Source: Saccharofermentans sp. (GTDB lineage: Bacteria; Bacillota; Clostridia; Saccharofermentanales; Saccharofermentanaceae). Taken from it: 64,000 nucleotides of DNA. A program made the translations under genes and the position numbers. The notes under the pieces are model-generated. The model saw only the letters and a program-made list of their open reading frames with translations, made no database searches and was not told where the DNA came from. The DNA is taken from contig JAILMW010000033.1 of assembly GCA_024692235.1 (NCBI GenBank), positions 124,001 to 188,000 of the forward strand, written 5' to 3'. Every line of letters begins with the position of its first letter. The first letter of the stretch is position 1. Shown piece by piece: positions 34,058 through 45,179 of the stretch.

Positions 34058-35491
34058 TCAATATTTCTTAAGTTCAAATCCTGCGAAGTCGGGACATCCC
34101 CATCCTCTGAATGTGAAGTAGAGGCTGTCTGCATCGTCCGGAAGTGGTATCTCTACGGGAACATCTGTCCATACGTTATGGTTCTCTACGTGAGCAGTAC
34201 CTAAGACTTCTCCGTCCCACTTGGTCCTTACTTCGATAACGCCGCCTCCGTAGCTTCTGATGCGTACGGAAGATACATAAGATCCCTTAAGATCGAAATA
34301 CTTAAATCCTGCGGTGGAGGAGGGAGTCATGTTGCAGATATAGCCTGTCTCTTCGTCTCCGTCCTTACCGTCCTGGGTGATCCTGGGGAATTCGGATCCC
34401 ATGAAGTTACCGACTCCCATTGCGCCGCCCGTATATACCGATTCGGTATCGCAGAAGAGATTACAAGCGATGTAAGAAGGGTAGTAGCCTTCGCCCTTCA
34501 AAGGTCCGCCGTTAAGACCGCAAGACGTCATCTGAGCCTGCAAGATCTTTCCGTCAGATGTAAAGGATATCTTTTCGACGCAGCCCTGGCGGGAGAATAC
34601 GTTACCGTTGGTATGACGGTGATAGAAGATATACCAGTCGTCATTTATCTGAACGATACTTCCGTGGTTATTAGCACCGTAGAACATGGGCTTGTCGGCG
34701 GGTTTATAAGAATCTATATGCATATCGCAGTTACTTACGATAACTCCGCCGTATTCGAATCTATTGTCGTCAAGACTGGTAGCTGTAGCATAGCAGAGCT
34801 CGTGCATTGCTACAGAAGAATATACAAAATAATAGATGCCGTTCCTCTTACGGATGGAGGAAGCTTCGAAGAATTCGTGTCCTTCGAAGCCGGAGCCTGC
34901 CGCCAGGTGCTTGGAAGGAATAACGAATACGGGGTCTTCCTCGACTGTGAGCATATCCTCGCCGAGGACGGTATGCATGACTCCGTGTCTTGATTCATCG
35001 TGGGGAAGACAGAAGCCGGTATAAAGATGTGTCTTACCGTTTTCTGTGATGACACCGGGGTCGAACTGAGGATCGTCGCCCTCTCTGTCACCTAAGAGAG
35101 TACCGTCCTTATAGTGAACATATCCGTAGTATTCGTACTTTCCCGCGGGAGTATCGCATACTGCAACAGCAACGGTATTCTCCTTATCAAGTACATAGTA
35201 AAGATAATATCTTCCGTCAGGACCGACAGTTACGTCGGGAGCATAAAGACATGCCCTTCCATTCCTGTTCTTGGGGTCCTGAGTCTTCTCGTAGATAATG
35301 CCTTCGTATCTCCAGTTGCCTAAGTCGTCTACGGGTGCTGACCAGCATACGTAGTCATTGGCACAGAAGATGTGACTGTTAAATCTGTCGTGAGATCCGT
35401 AGACATATACTCTGTCTCCGAATACATAAGGTTCGCCGTCGGGCACATATTCCCATGACGGCAGGTAAGGGTTAAACGCCTGTGTTGCCAT
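34058..35491 (-). CDS. GH43 glycoside hydrolase with C-terminal CBM6-like domain
   Basis: A 477-residue cytoplasmic GH43 enzyme (arabinofuranosidase or beta-xylosidase). The five-blade propeller covers about 1-310: general-base Asp near PDGEPYVFGDRVYVYGSHD, the pKa-tuning Asp in LYAPDVTVGPDGRYYLYY and the general-acid Glu in EFFEASSIRKRNGIYYFVY. The C-terminal 140 residues (GYICNMTPSSTAGFKYFDL and on) have the strand pattern of a CBM6-type sugar-binding module. AGGAGG precedes the start. It follows the AraC regulator gene by 27 bases and heads the catabolic part of the operon. Exact specificity cannot be told from sequence reading. Confidence 0.9.
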   Translation of the reverse strand: MATQAFNPYLPSWEYVPDGEPYVFGDRVYVYGSHDRFNSHIFCANDYVCWSAPVDDLGNWRYEGIIYEKTQDPKNRNGRACLYAPDVTVGPDGRYYLYYVLDKENTVAVAVCDTPAGKYEYYGYVHYKDGTLLGDREGDDPQFDPGVITENGKTHLYTGFCLPHDESRHGVMHTVLGEDMLTVEEDPVFVIPSKHLAAGSGFEGHEFFEASSIRKRNGIYYFVYSSVAMHELCYATATSLDDNRFEYGGVIVSNCDMHIDSYKPADKPMFYGANNHGSIVQINDDWYIFYHRHTNGNVFSRQGCVEKISFTSDGKILQAQMTSCGLNGGPLKGEGYYPSYIACNLFCDTESVYTGGAMGVGNFMGSEFPRITQDGKDGDEETGYICNMTPSSTAGFKYFDLKGSYVSSVRIRSYGGGVIEVRTKWDGEVLGTAHVENHNVWTDVPVEIPLPDDADSLYFTFRGWGCPDFAGFELKKY

Positions 35492-35518
35492 AGTTCCTCC
35501 TATGTGGAAAGTAATAAA

Positions 35519-36286
35519 TCAGCTTTTTCTGTATTGTCTTGGAGTAATTCCGGTGAACTTCTTGAACTGACGGCAGAAGTGCTCTGTATTTCTGTAGCCG
35601 CACTGCTCGCTTATCTCGCTTATGGTGTCAACGGAGAAGATGAGCTTATCCTTGGCGAGCTTGATCCTGTTCTTTATGACGTCGTCCATACAGGATGTAC
35701 CGAAAGCATTCTTATAAAGGAAATGGAAATGAGCCGTGCTTATATTAAGCTTTGATGCCATGTCAGGGATATTCCAGTTCTGTTCGGGGTGCAGCATGAT
35801 GTCTCTTCGTATCTTAAGAAGTTCCTGTCTGTAGGGAGTCGACTCGGACGCTGCGATATCCTTGGAGAGCTTTCCTATGAGGAGATGGAAAAGGTCTCTC
35901 ATATTGGGATTGGTGGGAGAGTTATCTTCCGTAGCCTCCCAGTTGATCAGTTCTATAACGTTATGTATGTATTCGGGATCTGACGGAGTGAAGGGAATAT
36001 TGTTCATCGGGAAATGGGTGATGAAGTCTTCATCCGTATTAAAGTGTATCCAGTCATTGGTATAAGGCTGTCCCATATCGGACATGTAGCACTTCCTGGT
36101 GTTAGGCGCGAAGAGCACGATGGACTGGGCGGGGAAATCACGCATGACGCCGTCTATCAGGAACTGTACAGGCGAATGCGCGAAGACCAGGAGCCAGCAG
36201 TTATTGCCGATCGACTCCGTATCGGAATCGTAAAGGATGCCGGTCTCATGGGTGTAACTGTATCCGGAATATAATATGTCAATCAT
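35519..36286 (-). CDS. AraC-family transcriptional regulator
   Basis: A 255-residue regulator with an N-terminal cupin-like sugar-sensing domain (about 1-140) and a C-terminal AraC double helix-turn-helix (about 155-255): IPDMASKLNISTAHFHFLYKNAFG and ISEISEQCGYRNTEHFCRQFKKF with the closing TGITPRQYRKS. GGGAGGA precedes the start. It is the first gene of the minus-strand pentose operon and divergent from GH39-GH51; the paired inverted repeats in the shared upstream region are its probable binding sites, so it is expected to control both directions. Confidence 0.93.
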   Translation of the reverse strand: MIDILYSGYSYTHETGILYDSDTESIGNNCWLLVFAHSPVQFLIDGVMRDFPAQSIVLFAPNTRKCYMSDMGQPYTNDWIHFNTDEDFITHFPMNNIPFTPSDPEYIHNVIELINWEATEDNSPTNPNMRDLFHLLIGKLSKDIAASESTPYRQELLKIRRDIMLHPEQNWNIPDMASKLNISTAHFHFLYKNAFGTSCMDDVIKNRIKLAKDKLIFSVDTISEISEQCGYRNTEHFCRQFKKFTGITPRQYRKS

Positions 36287-36319
36287 TGTTCATCCTCCCG
36301 GTCGGGAATCTCAGAGCTG

Positions 36320-36444
36320 ATTACAACATGAACATAATAACACGTTTAAAAAGCGTTGGGGAGTCCGGCTTACAAAAAATCAATTTTAGGCAATAATAGT
36401 TCATTGTAAGCACAGTGGGGTGAATGATAACTTCATGTTGTAAT
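36320..36444. promoter_or_regulatory. Widely spaced inverted-repeat operator pair between araC-type gene and GH39
   Basis: ATTACAACATGAA (36320-36332) and its exact reverse complement TTCATGTTGTAAT (36432-36444) lie close to the two divergent starts, with centres about 112 bases apart. Thirteen identical bases at each end of a divergent control region strongly suggest two half-sites of the AraC-type regulator, possibly with DNA looping. Confidence 0.65.
36368..36411. promoter_or_regulatory. Inner inverted repeat in the same divergent region
   Basis: GCTTACAA (36368-36375) and TTGTAAGC (36404-36411), nested within the outer pair. The TTACAA core is shared with the outer sites, so these may be weaker binding sites of the same regulator. 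Confidence 0.45.
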
Positions 36445-36471
36445 AGCCAAAAACGTTCCGGAGGCCTGTCC

Positions 36472-38004
36472 ATGACCAAGATAGACATCTCATCTGATAT
36501 CCCATTCAACAATAATCTCGACTTTTGCGTCGGTACGGGAAGAATGGGTCTTGCTCTTCAGAAGGAGTACATGGATCAGCTTTCCCTGGTTCAGGACTAT
36601 ATCGGTTTTTCTCATATAAGAGGCCACGGTCTCTTTACTGACGATATGGCAATATATCAAGAGCGTGAGGACTGGCACGATAAGGGCAATATTCACATCG
36701 AATACAACTTCACTTATCTGGACCTTGTAATGGACGGATACTTAAATCTTGGGATAAGACCATTTTTGGAATTGGGCTTCATGCCCGAGAAGATGGCTTC
36801 CGGAGATCAGCACGTATTCTACTGGAAGGGTAATGTTACTCCTCCTAAGTCTTACGATTCCTGGGCGACTCTTGTCAAGAAGACTCTTACTCACCTTATC
36901 GACAGATACGGCAGAGACGAAGTAGTCACATGGCCTGTTGAAGTATGGAACGAACCTAACCTTCCCGTCTTCTGGAAAGACGCGGATATGAATGAGTACT
37001 TTAAGCTTTTCGATATTACTTTCGCTGCAGTTAAGGAAGTAGATCCCGGATTCAAGGTAGGCGGTCCTGCTGTATGCGGCGGTTCTGACGAGAAGTGGAT
37101 CTCAGCCTTCATGGACCATGTGGAGGAGAAGGGTCTTGCTATCGACTTTGTTACAAGACATCACTATACAACGGAGCTTCCGGTACCCGACGGACATTAC
37201 GGATATCCTCCCTTAAGCGAGCCTGAGCTCGGTTTTGCCAACCTTAAGACTTCAAGAGACATCATCGATTCTCACGAGAAGTACAGGGGACTTCCCATAC
37301 ATATAACGGAGTACAACACTTCTTATATCCCTAACGCGCCTCTTCACGATACTACGCGAAATGCAGCTTACATCGCACAGCAGCTCTCCAGGATCGGAGA
37401 AGGATATGAGAGTTATTCCTACTGGACTTTCGGAGATATATTCGAAGAGCACGGCGTGCCCTTTACGCCCTTCCACGGAGGTTTCGGACTTGTAGCTAAC
37501 GGCTGTATCCCCAAGCCCACTTTCTGGACTTTTGTCTTCTACAAGCAGATCAAGGGTATGAGATGTATCCACAAGGATGACAACTCTGTCATAGTAGCAG
37601 ACGATAAGGGCGGTATACACGGTATCCTTTGGAATTTCACTCTTCTGGGCAAGGGTGAGAATAAAGAATTGAACTTCTCTTTTGAACTTCCCTCGGGAAG
37701 ATATTGCAAGGTCTTAAAGACCGTAGATGAAGATCATGCCAATCCGCTTAAGATCTGGCACGACCTCGGCGAGCCGTCTTCGCTTCCTCCTGAACAGAAG
37801 GAGATCTTAAAAGCGGCTGCAACGCCCGGTATAACAACAGATTCGGTGAACGTAGTCGATAAAGAAATGGAGTTAAAGATAGAACTCGTTCCCGAATCCG
37901 TTGTTAAATTCGATATTTATCCCGCGACTTTGACACCTGACAGGGGTTATGATTATGACAGAGTCATGAACGGCGAGGAATATAAGCCCGATACGAAGGC
38001 ATGA
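36472..38004 (+). CDS. GH39 beta-xylosidase-type glycoside hydrolase
   Basis: A 510-residue retaining glycosidase of family 39. ATG 36472 follows GGAGG; the longer frame from 36424 would overlap the operator. The barrel has the acid/base Glu in EVWNEPNL (about 159) and the nucleophile Glu in HITEYNTSY (about 265), with the family start NNLDFCVGTGRMGLAL. The C-terminal 120 residues form the usual beta-sandwich. No signal peptide: it removes xylose from the non-reducing ends of imported xylo-oligosaccharides. GH51 follows 18 bases later. Confidence 0.92.
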   Translation: MTKIDISSDIPFNNNLDFCVGTGRMGLALQKEYMDQLSLVQDYIGFSHIRGHGLFTDDMAIYQEREDWHDKGNIHIEYNFTYLDLVMDGYLNLGIRPFLELGFMPEKMASGDQHVFYWKGNVTPPKSYDSWATLVKKTLTHLIDRYGRDEVVTWPVEVWNEPNLPVFWKDADMNEYFKLFDITFAAVKEVDPGFKVGGPAVCGGSDEKWISAFMDHVEEKGLAIDFVTRHHYTTELPVPDGHYGYPPLSEPELGFANLKTSRDIIDSHEKYRGLPIHITEYNTSYIPNAPLHDTTRNAAYIAQQLSRIGEGYESYSYWTFGDIFEEHGVPFTPFHGGFGLVANGCIPKPTFWTFVFYKQIKGMRCIHKDDNSVIVADDKGGIHGILWNFTLLGKGENKELNFSFELPSGRYCKVLKTVDEDHANPLKIWHDLGEPSSLPPEQKEILKAAATPGITTDSVNVVDKEMELKIELVPESVVKFDIYPATLTPDRGYDYDRVMNGEEYKPDTKA

Positions 38005-39540
<1,536 letters not shown>

Positions 39541-39567
39541 CCTTCTTCATATTCATACTTTGCAGGA

Positions 39568-39605
39568 AGAACAGTTTCCCACTAAGCAGGGAGGCTGTTC
39601 TTTCT
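39568..39605 (+). terminator. Terminator after GH51
   Basis: AGAACAG (39568-39574) and CTGTTCT (39595-39601) at the base, with TCCC against GGGA inside, then TTCTGT. Confidence 0.7.
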
Positions 39606-39716
39606 GTATGTGTGGAATTATTGTTCACAATGCATAAATTGTTTACTTTTTCTTAAGAATACTTGATGTATTGTCTGTTAAAATGTAACTAATAAAATGC
39701 GACTTGGAGGTTTCCT

Positions 39717-40298
39717 ATGACTAAAGAATTTGACGCACATAATTCCGTTATCACGCCTGAAGGTGTATTTGTTATCGGTACATACGATGAGAGTGGAAAA
39801 GCAAATGCCATGACGGCAGCCTGGGGAATCCAGTCGGATTTCGGTGAGATCACCATTTACATGAGTAAACATAAGACAACGGACAATATCGAGAAAACGG
39901 GCGAATTTACCGTTGCTTTCGGTACTGTTGATACCGTTACCCTCTGTGACTACTTCGGTATCGAGAGCGGTAATAACGTAGATAAGATCAAGAAGGCGGG
40001 ATGTACCGTTAATAAGGCTCCCAATGTCAACGCTCCGATCATCGAGGGTTTCCCTCTTGTACTCGAGTGCAAGTGCAGGAGCTGGGACAGTTCCACGGGT
40101 ATCCTAGTAGGCGAGATCGTAGCTCAGCAGGTCGACGAGTCGATCCTTACTGACGGTCATGTAGACCTCGGTAAGATGAAGCCCATCATCTACGATACGG
40201 GCATGCAGACATACAGAGTTATAGGAGATGTCGTAGCTAAGGCTTATAGCGAAGGACTTAAGATCAAGAAGAGCGGCGACGGTAAATGGGATAACTAA
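39717..40298 (+). CDS. Flavin reductase-like FMN-binding protein
   Basis: A 193-residue split-barrel flavoprotein of the flavin reductase/flavoredoxin type. The pattern VFVIGTYDESGKANAMTAAWGIQSDFGEITIYMSKHKTT corresponds to the FMN-binding first half, followed by FTVAFGT and CDYFGIESGNNVDK. Such proteins carry electrons or reduce flavins in anaerobes. TTGGAGG precedes ATG 39717. The next gene, an Fe-S oxidoreductase, starts 38 bases downstream, so a shared redox role is plausible. Confidence 0.88.
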   Translation: MTKEFDAHNSVITPEGVFVIGTYDESGKANAMTAAWGIQSDFGEITIYMSKHKTTDNIEKTGEFTVAFGTVDTVTLCDYFGIESGNNVDKIKKAGCTVNKAPNVNAPIIEGFPLVLECKCRSWDSSTGILVGEIVAQQVDESILTDGHVDLGKMKPIIYDTGMQTYRVIGDVVAKAYSEGLKIKKSGDGKWDN

Positions 40299-40336
40299 CC
40301 GATCATATATAAGCAGATCGGAAGGAGGTGGATGAT

Positions 40337-41362
40337 ATGAAGAATATCACTCTCGGTAAGACAGGGATCACGACTCCTCAGAATGCTTTCAGTACGCTTC
40401 CTTTGCAGGGTACGGATATGGAAACTGCGGTAACGATGCTCCGTAAGGCTCACGAAGGTGGAATGACCTTCTTCGATACGGCAAGATCCTACGCCAACAG
40501 CGAGGTCAAGATAGGTATGGCCTTTGACGGCATAAGGGATGAGGTGATACTTGCTTCCAAGACCATGGCCGATACTCCCGGTAAGTTCAAGGCCGACCTT
40601 GAAGCGACCCTCAGAAATCTTCGTACTGATCATGTCGATATATATCAGTTCCACTTCATGACTCAGTGCTATCGTCCCGGTGATTGCACCGGAATGTATG
40701 AAGCGATGACGGATGCCAAGAAGGAAGGTAAGATCTTACATATCGGAGCTGCCGCTCACAAGATTACCGTAGCGGAAGAGATAGCCAAGTCCGGACTTTA
40801 TGAGACTTTAAACTTCCCGTTCTCCTATCTTGCCACCGATAGGGATATTGACCTTGTAAAGACATGTGAAGAGAACGGCGTCGGCTTTATAGCATCCAAG
40901 GGACTTGCAGGCGGTATCCTTACCAATGCCAGGGCATGTATGGCCTTTATGGCTCAGTATAATGTCCTTCCCGTTTGGGGTATTCAGACACCTTCGGAAC
41001 TTTATGAATGGCTTGAATTCTTTGATGAGCAGCCGGAGATGACAGATGAGATAAGAAAAGTCATCGCAAGCGATAAGGAAGAGCTGGCGGGTGACTTCTG
41101 CAGAGGCTGCGGTAACTGTATGCCATGTACTGTCGATATTCAGATCAATCAATGCGCCAGGATGATGCAGATAATGAGAAGGACTCCCAAGGAGATATAT
41201 TCCGGCGAGTACTGGCGTAAGGAGATGGACAGGATAGAGCGCTGCCTTGAGTGCGGTATGTGCAAGAAGAAGTGTCCTTATGAGCTCGATGTACCTAAGC
41301 TCCTTCGTAAGAATCTCGAGGAGTATCGAGAGGTAATAGAAGGCAGGAAGAACGTAGAATAA
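40337..41362 (+). CDS. Aldo/keto reductase with C-terminal Fe-S cluster domain
   Basis: A 341-residue oxidoreductase. ATG 40337 lies eight bases after AAGGAGG, so GTG 40328, inside that site, is rejected. The barrel (about 1-240) has the AKR residues: Asp and Tyr in FDTARSYANSE, Lys in LASKTM and His in YQFHFM. The C-terminal part has CRGCGNCMPC (about 259-268) and a full 4Fe-4S motif CLECGMCKKKCP (about 306-317). This combination is common in anaerobes; the physiological substrate is unknown, and ferredoxin-type electrons rather than NADPH may be used. Confidence 0.93.
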   Translation: MKNITLGKTGITTPQNAFSTLPLQGTDMETAVTMLRKAHEGGMTFFDTARSYANSEVKIGMAFDGIRDEVILASKTMADTPGKFKADLEATLRNLRTDHVDIYQFHFMTQCYRPGDCTGMYEAMTDAKKEGKILHIGAAAHKITVAEEIAKSGLYETLNFPFSYLATDRDIDLVKTCEENGVGFIASKGLAGGILTNARACMAFMAQYNVLPVWGIQTPSELYEWLEFFDEQPEMTDEIRKVIASDKEELAGDFCRGCGNCMPCTVDIQINQCARMMQIMRRTPKEIYSGEYWRKEMDRIERCLECGMCKKKCPYELDVPKLLRKNLEEYREVIEGRKNVE

Positions 41363-41381
41363 CAACACAGGTGTTCGTATT

Positions 41382-43061
41382 ATGGATAAGAGTAAGGAAT
41401 TATACTATTACTCACTTTTGGAAGACATGACCGATATGATGAACGATCCCGATAACTTCGACAGGGATGCATTCATCAGGATACTTACAAGATTTGCAGA
41501 ACTGTTTAATGTATCAAAGGGAGTAACTGAATTTTATATGTCGCTTACCGATGAGAAGAACGGCTATGGCGAGGTGCTGATCGATTACGATAATGGTCAC
41601 GGCGATAAGGAGATCGTAAAAAGAAGGATCGTGGCAAAGTCGGGCGTAGTAATGAAGTGTACCTTCTATGCAGCCGCAGACAGTCCGGAACTTCCGACCG
41701 AAGATCTTAAGAAACTTGATCTCATCGCTCGAATGATATTAGGTCTCGTATCACGTAACAGGCTTATCGGCGTCGTAGAGAAATTGGGTTTTACTGACGG
41801 ACAGGGTTATCCGAACTACAGGACTTTTCTTCGTTATCTTCAGAATGTCAATTCCGAAGGTACTCTGGGCGGCAGGGTCGCTTTTAAGTATAATCTTCGG
41901 CACTTCGGTCTTGTTAATCAGGATGTCGGAAGGACAGTCGGTGACGTTGTCATGCGCAATCACTTTGAGCTGATAAGCTCGATCGTAGGAAATCACGGTA
42001 TCGTCTGTCGTATGGGAGGAGATAACTTTATAGGTATCCTCGACAAGAAGGATCTTGAGAGCCTTCTTGCCGCATTAAGCGGAGTTCCGGTCGTATACGA
42101 CAACGGTAACTTAAAGAGAGTTATGGTAAGATCCAGTGTCGGTGTGTTCGAACTTCCCGATCCTTACAGATTCGAAGATCCTGATGATATCATGGATATT
42201 CTGATGCCTGCAGCTTCCATCGCAAAGAACGGTTCGGGAGACAGTATCGTATTTGCTGACGAGAAGCTCCTGAAGATGAAGCATAATTCCATGATGGTAC
42301 AGAAGAACTTCCCCAAGGCCCTGGCCGAGAATGAGTTCTTCCCTTACTATCAGCCTCAGGTCGACATCACTACGGGAAGGACAGTAGGAGCTGAGGCTCT
42401 CTGCAGGTGGAAGAAAGACGGCAGACTTATAATGCCCGGGCAGTTCATCCCTGTTCTTGAGCAAAGCACCGATATATGTCTTCTGGATTTTTATATGCTC
42501 GATGCAGTCTGCAGGGATATAAGGCGCTGGATGGATGAAGGAAGTCCAATCGTAAGGATATCGGTAAATATGTCCCGTAAGCATCTTATAGATGTCGACT
42601 TCGTAGAGCATCTGACATCCATTATCGACAGAAGACAGATCCCTCGAGATTATATAGAGATCGAATTTACCGAGACGGTGGATAATGCGGGATTCGGTGA
42701 ATTAAAGCAGGTTGTCGAGAAGTTAAGATCGGTGGGTATATATACTTCCGTTGACGATTTCGGTGCGGGATATACTGCCCTTGCTCTCCTTAGCGATATT
42801 CCATGGAACATAATAAAGATAGACAGATCTTTCCTTCCCGAGCAGGGGAAAAACGACACGGCGAACCTTCTCCCGATAATGAAGCATATAGCGCAGATCG
42901 CGGATGAACTCGGCATGTCAACGGTCGTAGAAGGAGTCGAGACAGAAGAACACGTGAAGATCATGCGAGAAAATAACTGCAGGATCGCACAGGGATTTTT
43001 CTACCACAGGCCCATGCCCGTTACCGACTTTGAGGAGCTTCTTCTGGAGGAGACAAGTTGA
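41382..43061 (+). CDS. c-di-GMP phosphodiesterase with degenerate GGDEF and intact EAL domain
   Basis: A 559-residue soluble signalling protein. The N-terminal part (about 1-130) may be a GAF-like sensor. A GGDEF-like domain (about 135-295) has GGDNF at the signature site, so cyclase activity is unlikely. The EAL domain (about 305-555) keeps all expected residues: the Glu of GAEALCRWK, Asn of SVNMSRK, Glu of IEFTET, the DD of VDDFGAGYTAL, Lys and Asp of IKIDRSF, Glu of EGVET and Gln of AQGFF. It should therefore degrade c-di-GMP. The next gene, three bases later, encodes a GGDEF protein, giving a matched pair for making and breaking the signal. Confidence 0.93.
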   Translation: MDKSKELYYYSLLEDMTDMMNDPDNFDRDAFIRILTRFAELFNVSKGVTEFYMSLTDEKNGYGEVLIDYDNGHGDKEIVKRRIVAKSGVVMKCTFYAAADSPELPTEDLKKLDLIARMILGLVSRNRLIGVVEKLGFTDGQGYPNYRTFLRYLQNVNSEGTLGGRVAFKYNLRHFGLVNQDVGRTVGDVVMRNHFELISSIVGNHGIVCRMGGDNFIGILDKKDLESLLAALSGVPVVYDNGNLKRVMVRSSVGVFELPDPYRFEDPDDIMDILMPAASIAKNGSGDSIVFADEKLLKMKHNSMMVQKNFPKALAENEFFPYYQPQVDITTGRTVGAEALCRWKKDGRLIMPGQFIPVLEQSTDICLLDFYMLDAVCRDIRRWMDEGSPIVRISVNMSRKHLIDVDFVEHLTSIIDRRQIPRDYIEIEFTETVDNAGFGELKQVVEKLRSVGIYTSVDDFGAGYTALALLSDIPWNIIKIDRSFLPEQGKNDTANLLPIMKHIAQIADELGMSTVVEGVETEEHVKIMRENNCRIAQGFFYHRPMPVTDFEELLLEETS

Positions 43062-43064
43062 TAT

Positions 43065-45011
43065 ATGGGAATAGCTTGTAAGAAAGATAAGCGTTATAAA
43101 ATAGCGGTATTTACCTCCAACATATACGAGAGCATGACGATCGAGATGAAAAACGGCATCAATCAGGCGGCACTCGATACAGGTTGCAAGGTTATATATT
43201 TCTGCAGCTTCAGCGATAATTTCAGTAGCAAAGTGTATAACCAGTATGCCAAATATGATGAGGGCGATACGGTATGCTTTGACGTCCCCGATCTTACGGA
43301 CTTCGACGCTGTCATAAGGATAGATTCGTCCTATTCTCCCTATGTGAGAGCAAAGATAGACGATATCCTGGCATGTATCGATATTCCTGTGATCAATGTG
43401 GGAGGGAAGATCAATGGGTGCATTAATATCCTCAGTGATGATTCCTCTTCCCTGGGACTTATCGTAGATCATCTCATAAAAGAACACGGATGCAGGGAGC
43501 TTTTTCATGTAGCGGGAAGACCCGATAAATACTTTACTCATGAAAGGCTGGAAGCGATGAGAAAGGCCATGGAAGATAACGGCCTTTCGTTTGATCCCGA
43601 TAAGATCTATTACGGTAATCTTTGGAGAAACTGCGGAGATGAAGCTCTTGATGCAATACTGAAAGCCTATGAAGGTACGGACAGGAGACTTCCCGATGCC
43701 ATTGTGTGTGCCAACGATTATATGGCTATCGGTGTGGCGGCGGCATGCAAGGAGAGAGGAATAGAGATCCCGAGGGATGTGCTTCTTACGGGATTTGACG
43801 GTGTCGAAGCAGCAAGTCAGGGATTTCCGTCTATAACTACATCCAAGCAACCTTTCTTTAAGATGGGGTATCAGAGCATATTGACGATCCTTGATATCTT
43901 CGAAGGCAAAAAGGTCGAAGAAGATATAAAACTGATAGGAGATCTCCAGCTTAATCAGACATGCGGCTGTGTGCCGCTCGTAACTAATAATATAGAAGAT
44001 ATAAGGGATGTATATCTTACAAGGAATGCCAAGATAGGCTACCTTGCCCAGTCTACTACAAATATGATATTGAGTACGTCAAACTCAAAAACGCTGGACG
44101 AATGTTTCAAGGAGATCGCCAGGAATTCATCTGTTGATACAGGCTTTAAGGCTATGTATCTCTGCCTTGTTCCGGAATGGGACAAGCAGTTTAAAGTAGG
44201 ACGGGATTATTCAAGATCAGACTGTGAGATGACGGTAGTAGCCGGTTTTGACGGAGATGAGGATGTTCCTTTACAGACTTTCCGTAAGAAAGACCTTCTT
44301 CCTCAAAAGCTTCTTGAAGATGACGATCCCTGCTATATATTTGCCGTTCATCATCTTCAGTATTATATGGGTTATATGATAGTTAAGCCTGACACTGAGT
44401 GGCTCGACCAGCTTGCGATGAAGTCCTGGATCGTTAATGTGGCTTCCATGATCGAGTTCTGGAGGATTCGCAAAGAACTCAGTGTTACCGTAGACAGACT
44501 TGAGAACCTCTATAACAGAGATACTCTTACAGGACTTTACAACAGGCGCGGTTACGAGATGTTCTTCGAGGAATACTATAACGAGTGTAAGACAAACTCC
44601 AGCAGGCTTTCTGTCATGGTCATCGACATGGATGATCTTAAGTATGTGAACGATCATTACGGTCATGCGGAAGGCGACTATGCGATATGTACCATAGCCG
44701 AAGCCCTGAAGGCAGCTGCCGATAACTCTGAGATTTGCATGAGAGCAGGCGGTGATGAGTTTGTGGTCCTTGCCAAGAACTATTCCGAAGAACTCGCCGA
44801 GAAGTATAAGAGTGCTTTCAGGAGCTATATTGATAAGAAGACGGAACGTGACAATAAGGCTTTTGCCGTGAAAGTAAGCTGCGGTGTCTTCATGGATATC
44901 CCCGCAAGAGATACCGACAAGACCGTTACGGAGCTTTATGAGAGATTCCTTCGAAAGGCAGATGCTCTTATGTACGAAGAGAAGAATAACCACAAGAAAG
45001 AACGAGTTTAA
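43065..45011 (+). CDS. LacI-type sugar-binding domain fused to GGDEF diguanylate cyclase
   Basis: A 648-residue protein with three parts. Residues about 10-290 are a periplasmic-binding-protein fold of the LacI/GalR sensor type (IAVFTSNIYESMTIEMKNGINQAA, VDHLIKEHGCRELFHVAG, DAIVCANDYMAIGVA, VLLTGFDG). There is no helix-turn-helix, signal peptide or membrane segment, so the sensor acts in the cytoplasm. A linker domain (about 300-480) follows, then GGDEF (about 485-640) with intact RAGGDEFVVL. The inhibitory I-site RxxD is replaced by DNSE. This suggests a cyclase controlled by a small molecule, perhaps a sugar, and paired with the EAL gene upstream. Confidence 0.9.
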   Translation: MGIACKKDKRYKIAVFTSNIYESMTIEMKNGINQAALDTGCKVIYFCSFSDNFSSKVYNQYAKYDEGDTVCFDVPDLTDFDAVIRIDSSYSPYVRAKIDDILACIDIPVINVGGKINGCINILSDDSSSLGLIVDHLIKEHGCRELFHVAGRPDKYFTHERLEAMRKAMEDNGLSFDPDKIYYGNLWRNCGDEALDAILKAYEGTDRRLPDAIVCANDYMAIGVAAACKERGIEIPRDVLLTGFDGVEAASQGFPSITTSKQPFFKMGYQSILTILDIFEGKKVEEDIKLIGDLQLNQTCGCVPLVTNNIEDIRDVYLTRNAKIGYLAQSTTNMILSTSNSKTLDECFKEIARNSSVDTGFKAMYLCLVPEWDKQFKVGRDYSRSDCEMTVVAGFDGDEDVPLQTFRKKDLLPQKLLEDDDPCYIFAVHHLQYYMGYMIVKPDTEWLDQLAMKSWIVNVASMIEFWRIRKELSVTVDRLENLYNRDTLTGLYNRRGYEMFFEEYYNECKTNSSRLSVMVIDMDDLKYVNDHYGHAEGDYAICTIAEALKAAADNSEICMRAGGDEFVVLAKNYSEELAEKYKSAFRSYIDKKTERDNKAFAVKVSCGVFMDIPARDTDKTVTELYERFLRKADALMYEEKNNHKKERV

Positions 45012-45104
45012 CACTTAGTTAAAATATCTTTGTCCTATTTCTCATTTGTTAATAAATTCTCCTTAATTTGTGCAACCTGTATGTATATAATTACGTCTGT
45101 AGGT

Positions 45105-45134
45105 TTGAGCACAGTGTTGTGTGTGTGGTAAAAT
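45105..45134 (+). promoter_or_regulatory. Promoter of the MoxR-VWA operon
   Basis: TTGAGC (45105-45110), 18-base spacer, TAAAAT (45129-45134), 45 bases before the moxR start. The 168-base gap after the GGDEF gene holds nothing else I recognise. Confidence 0.5.
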
Positions 45135-45179
45135 CTTACAATGCAGTAAAATATTTTTGAAAAGGGGAGATACTTCTTA

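Noticed and set aside
42918..43850. 310-codon minus-strand frame
   Set aside because: Antisense shadow of the EAL and sensor-GGDEF genes; no motif or ribosome site.
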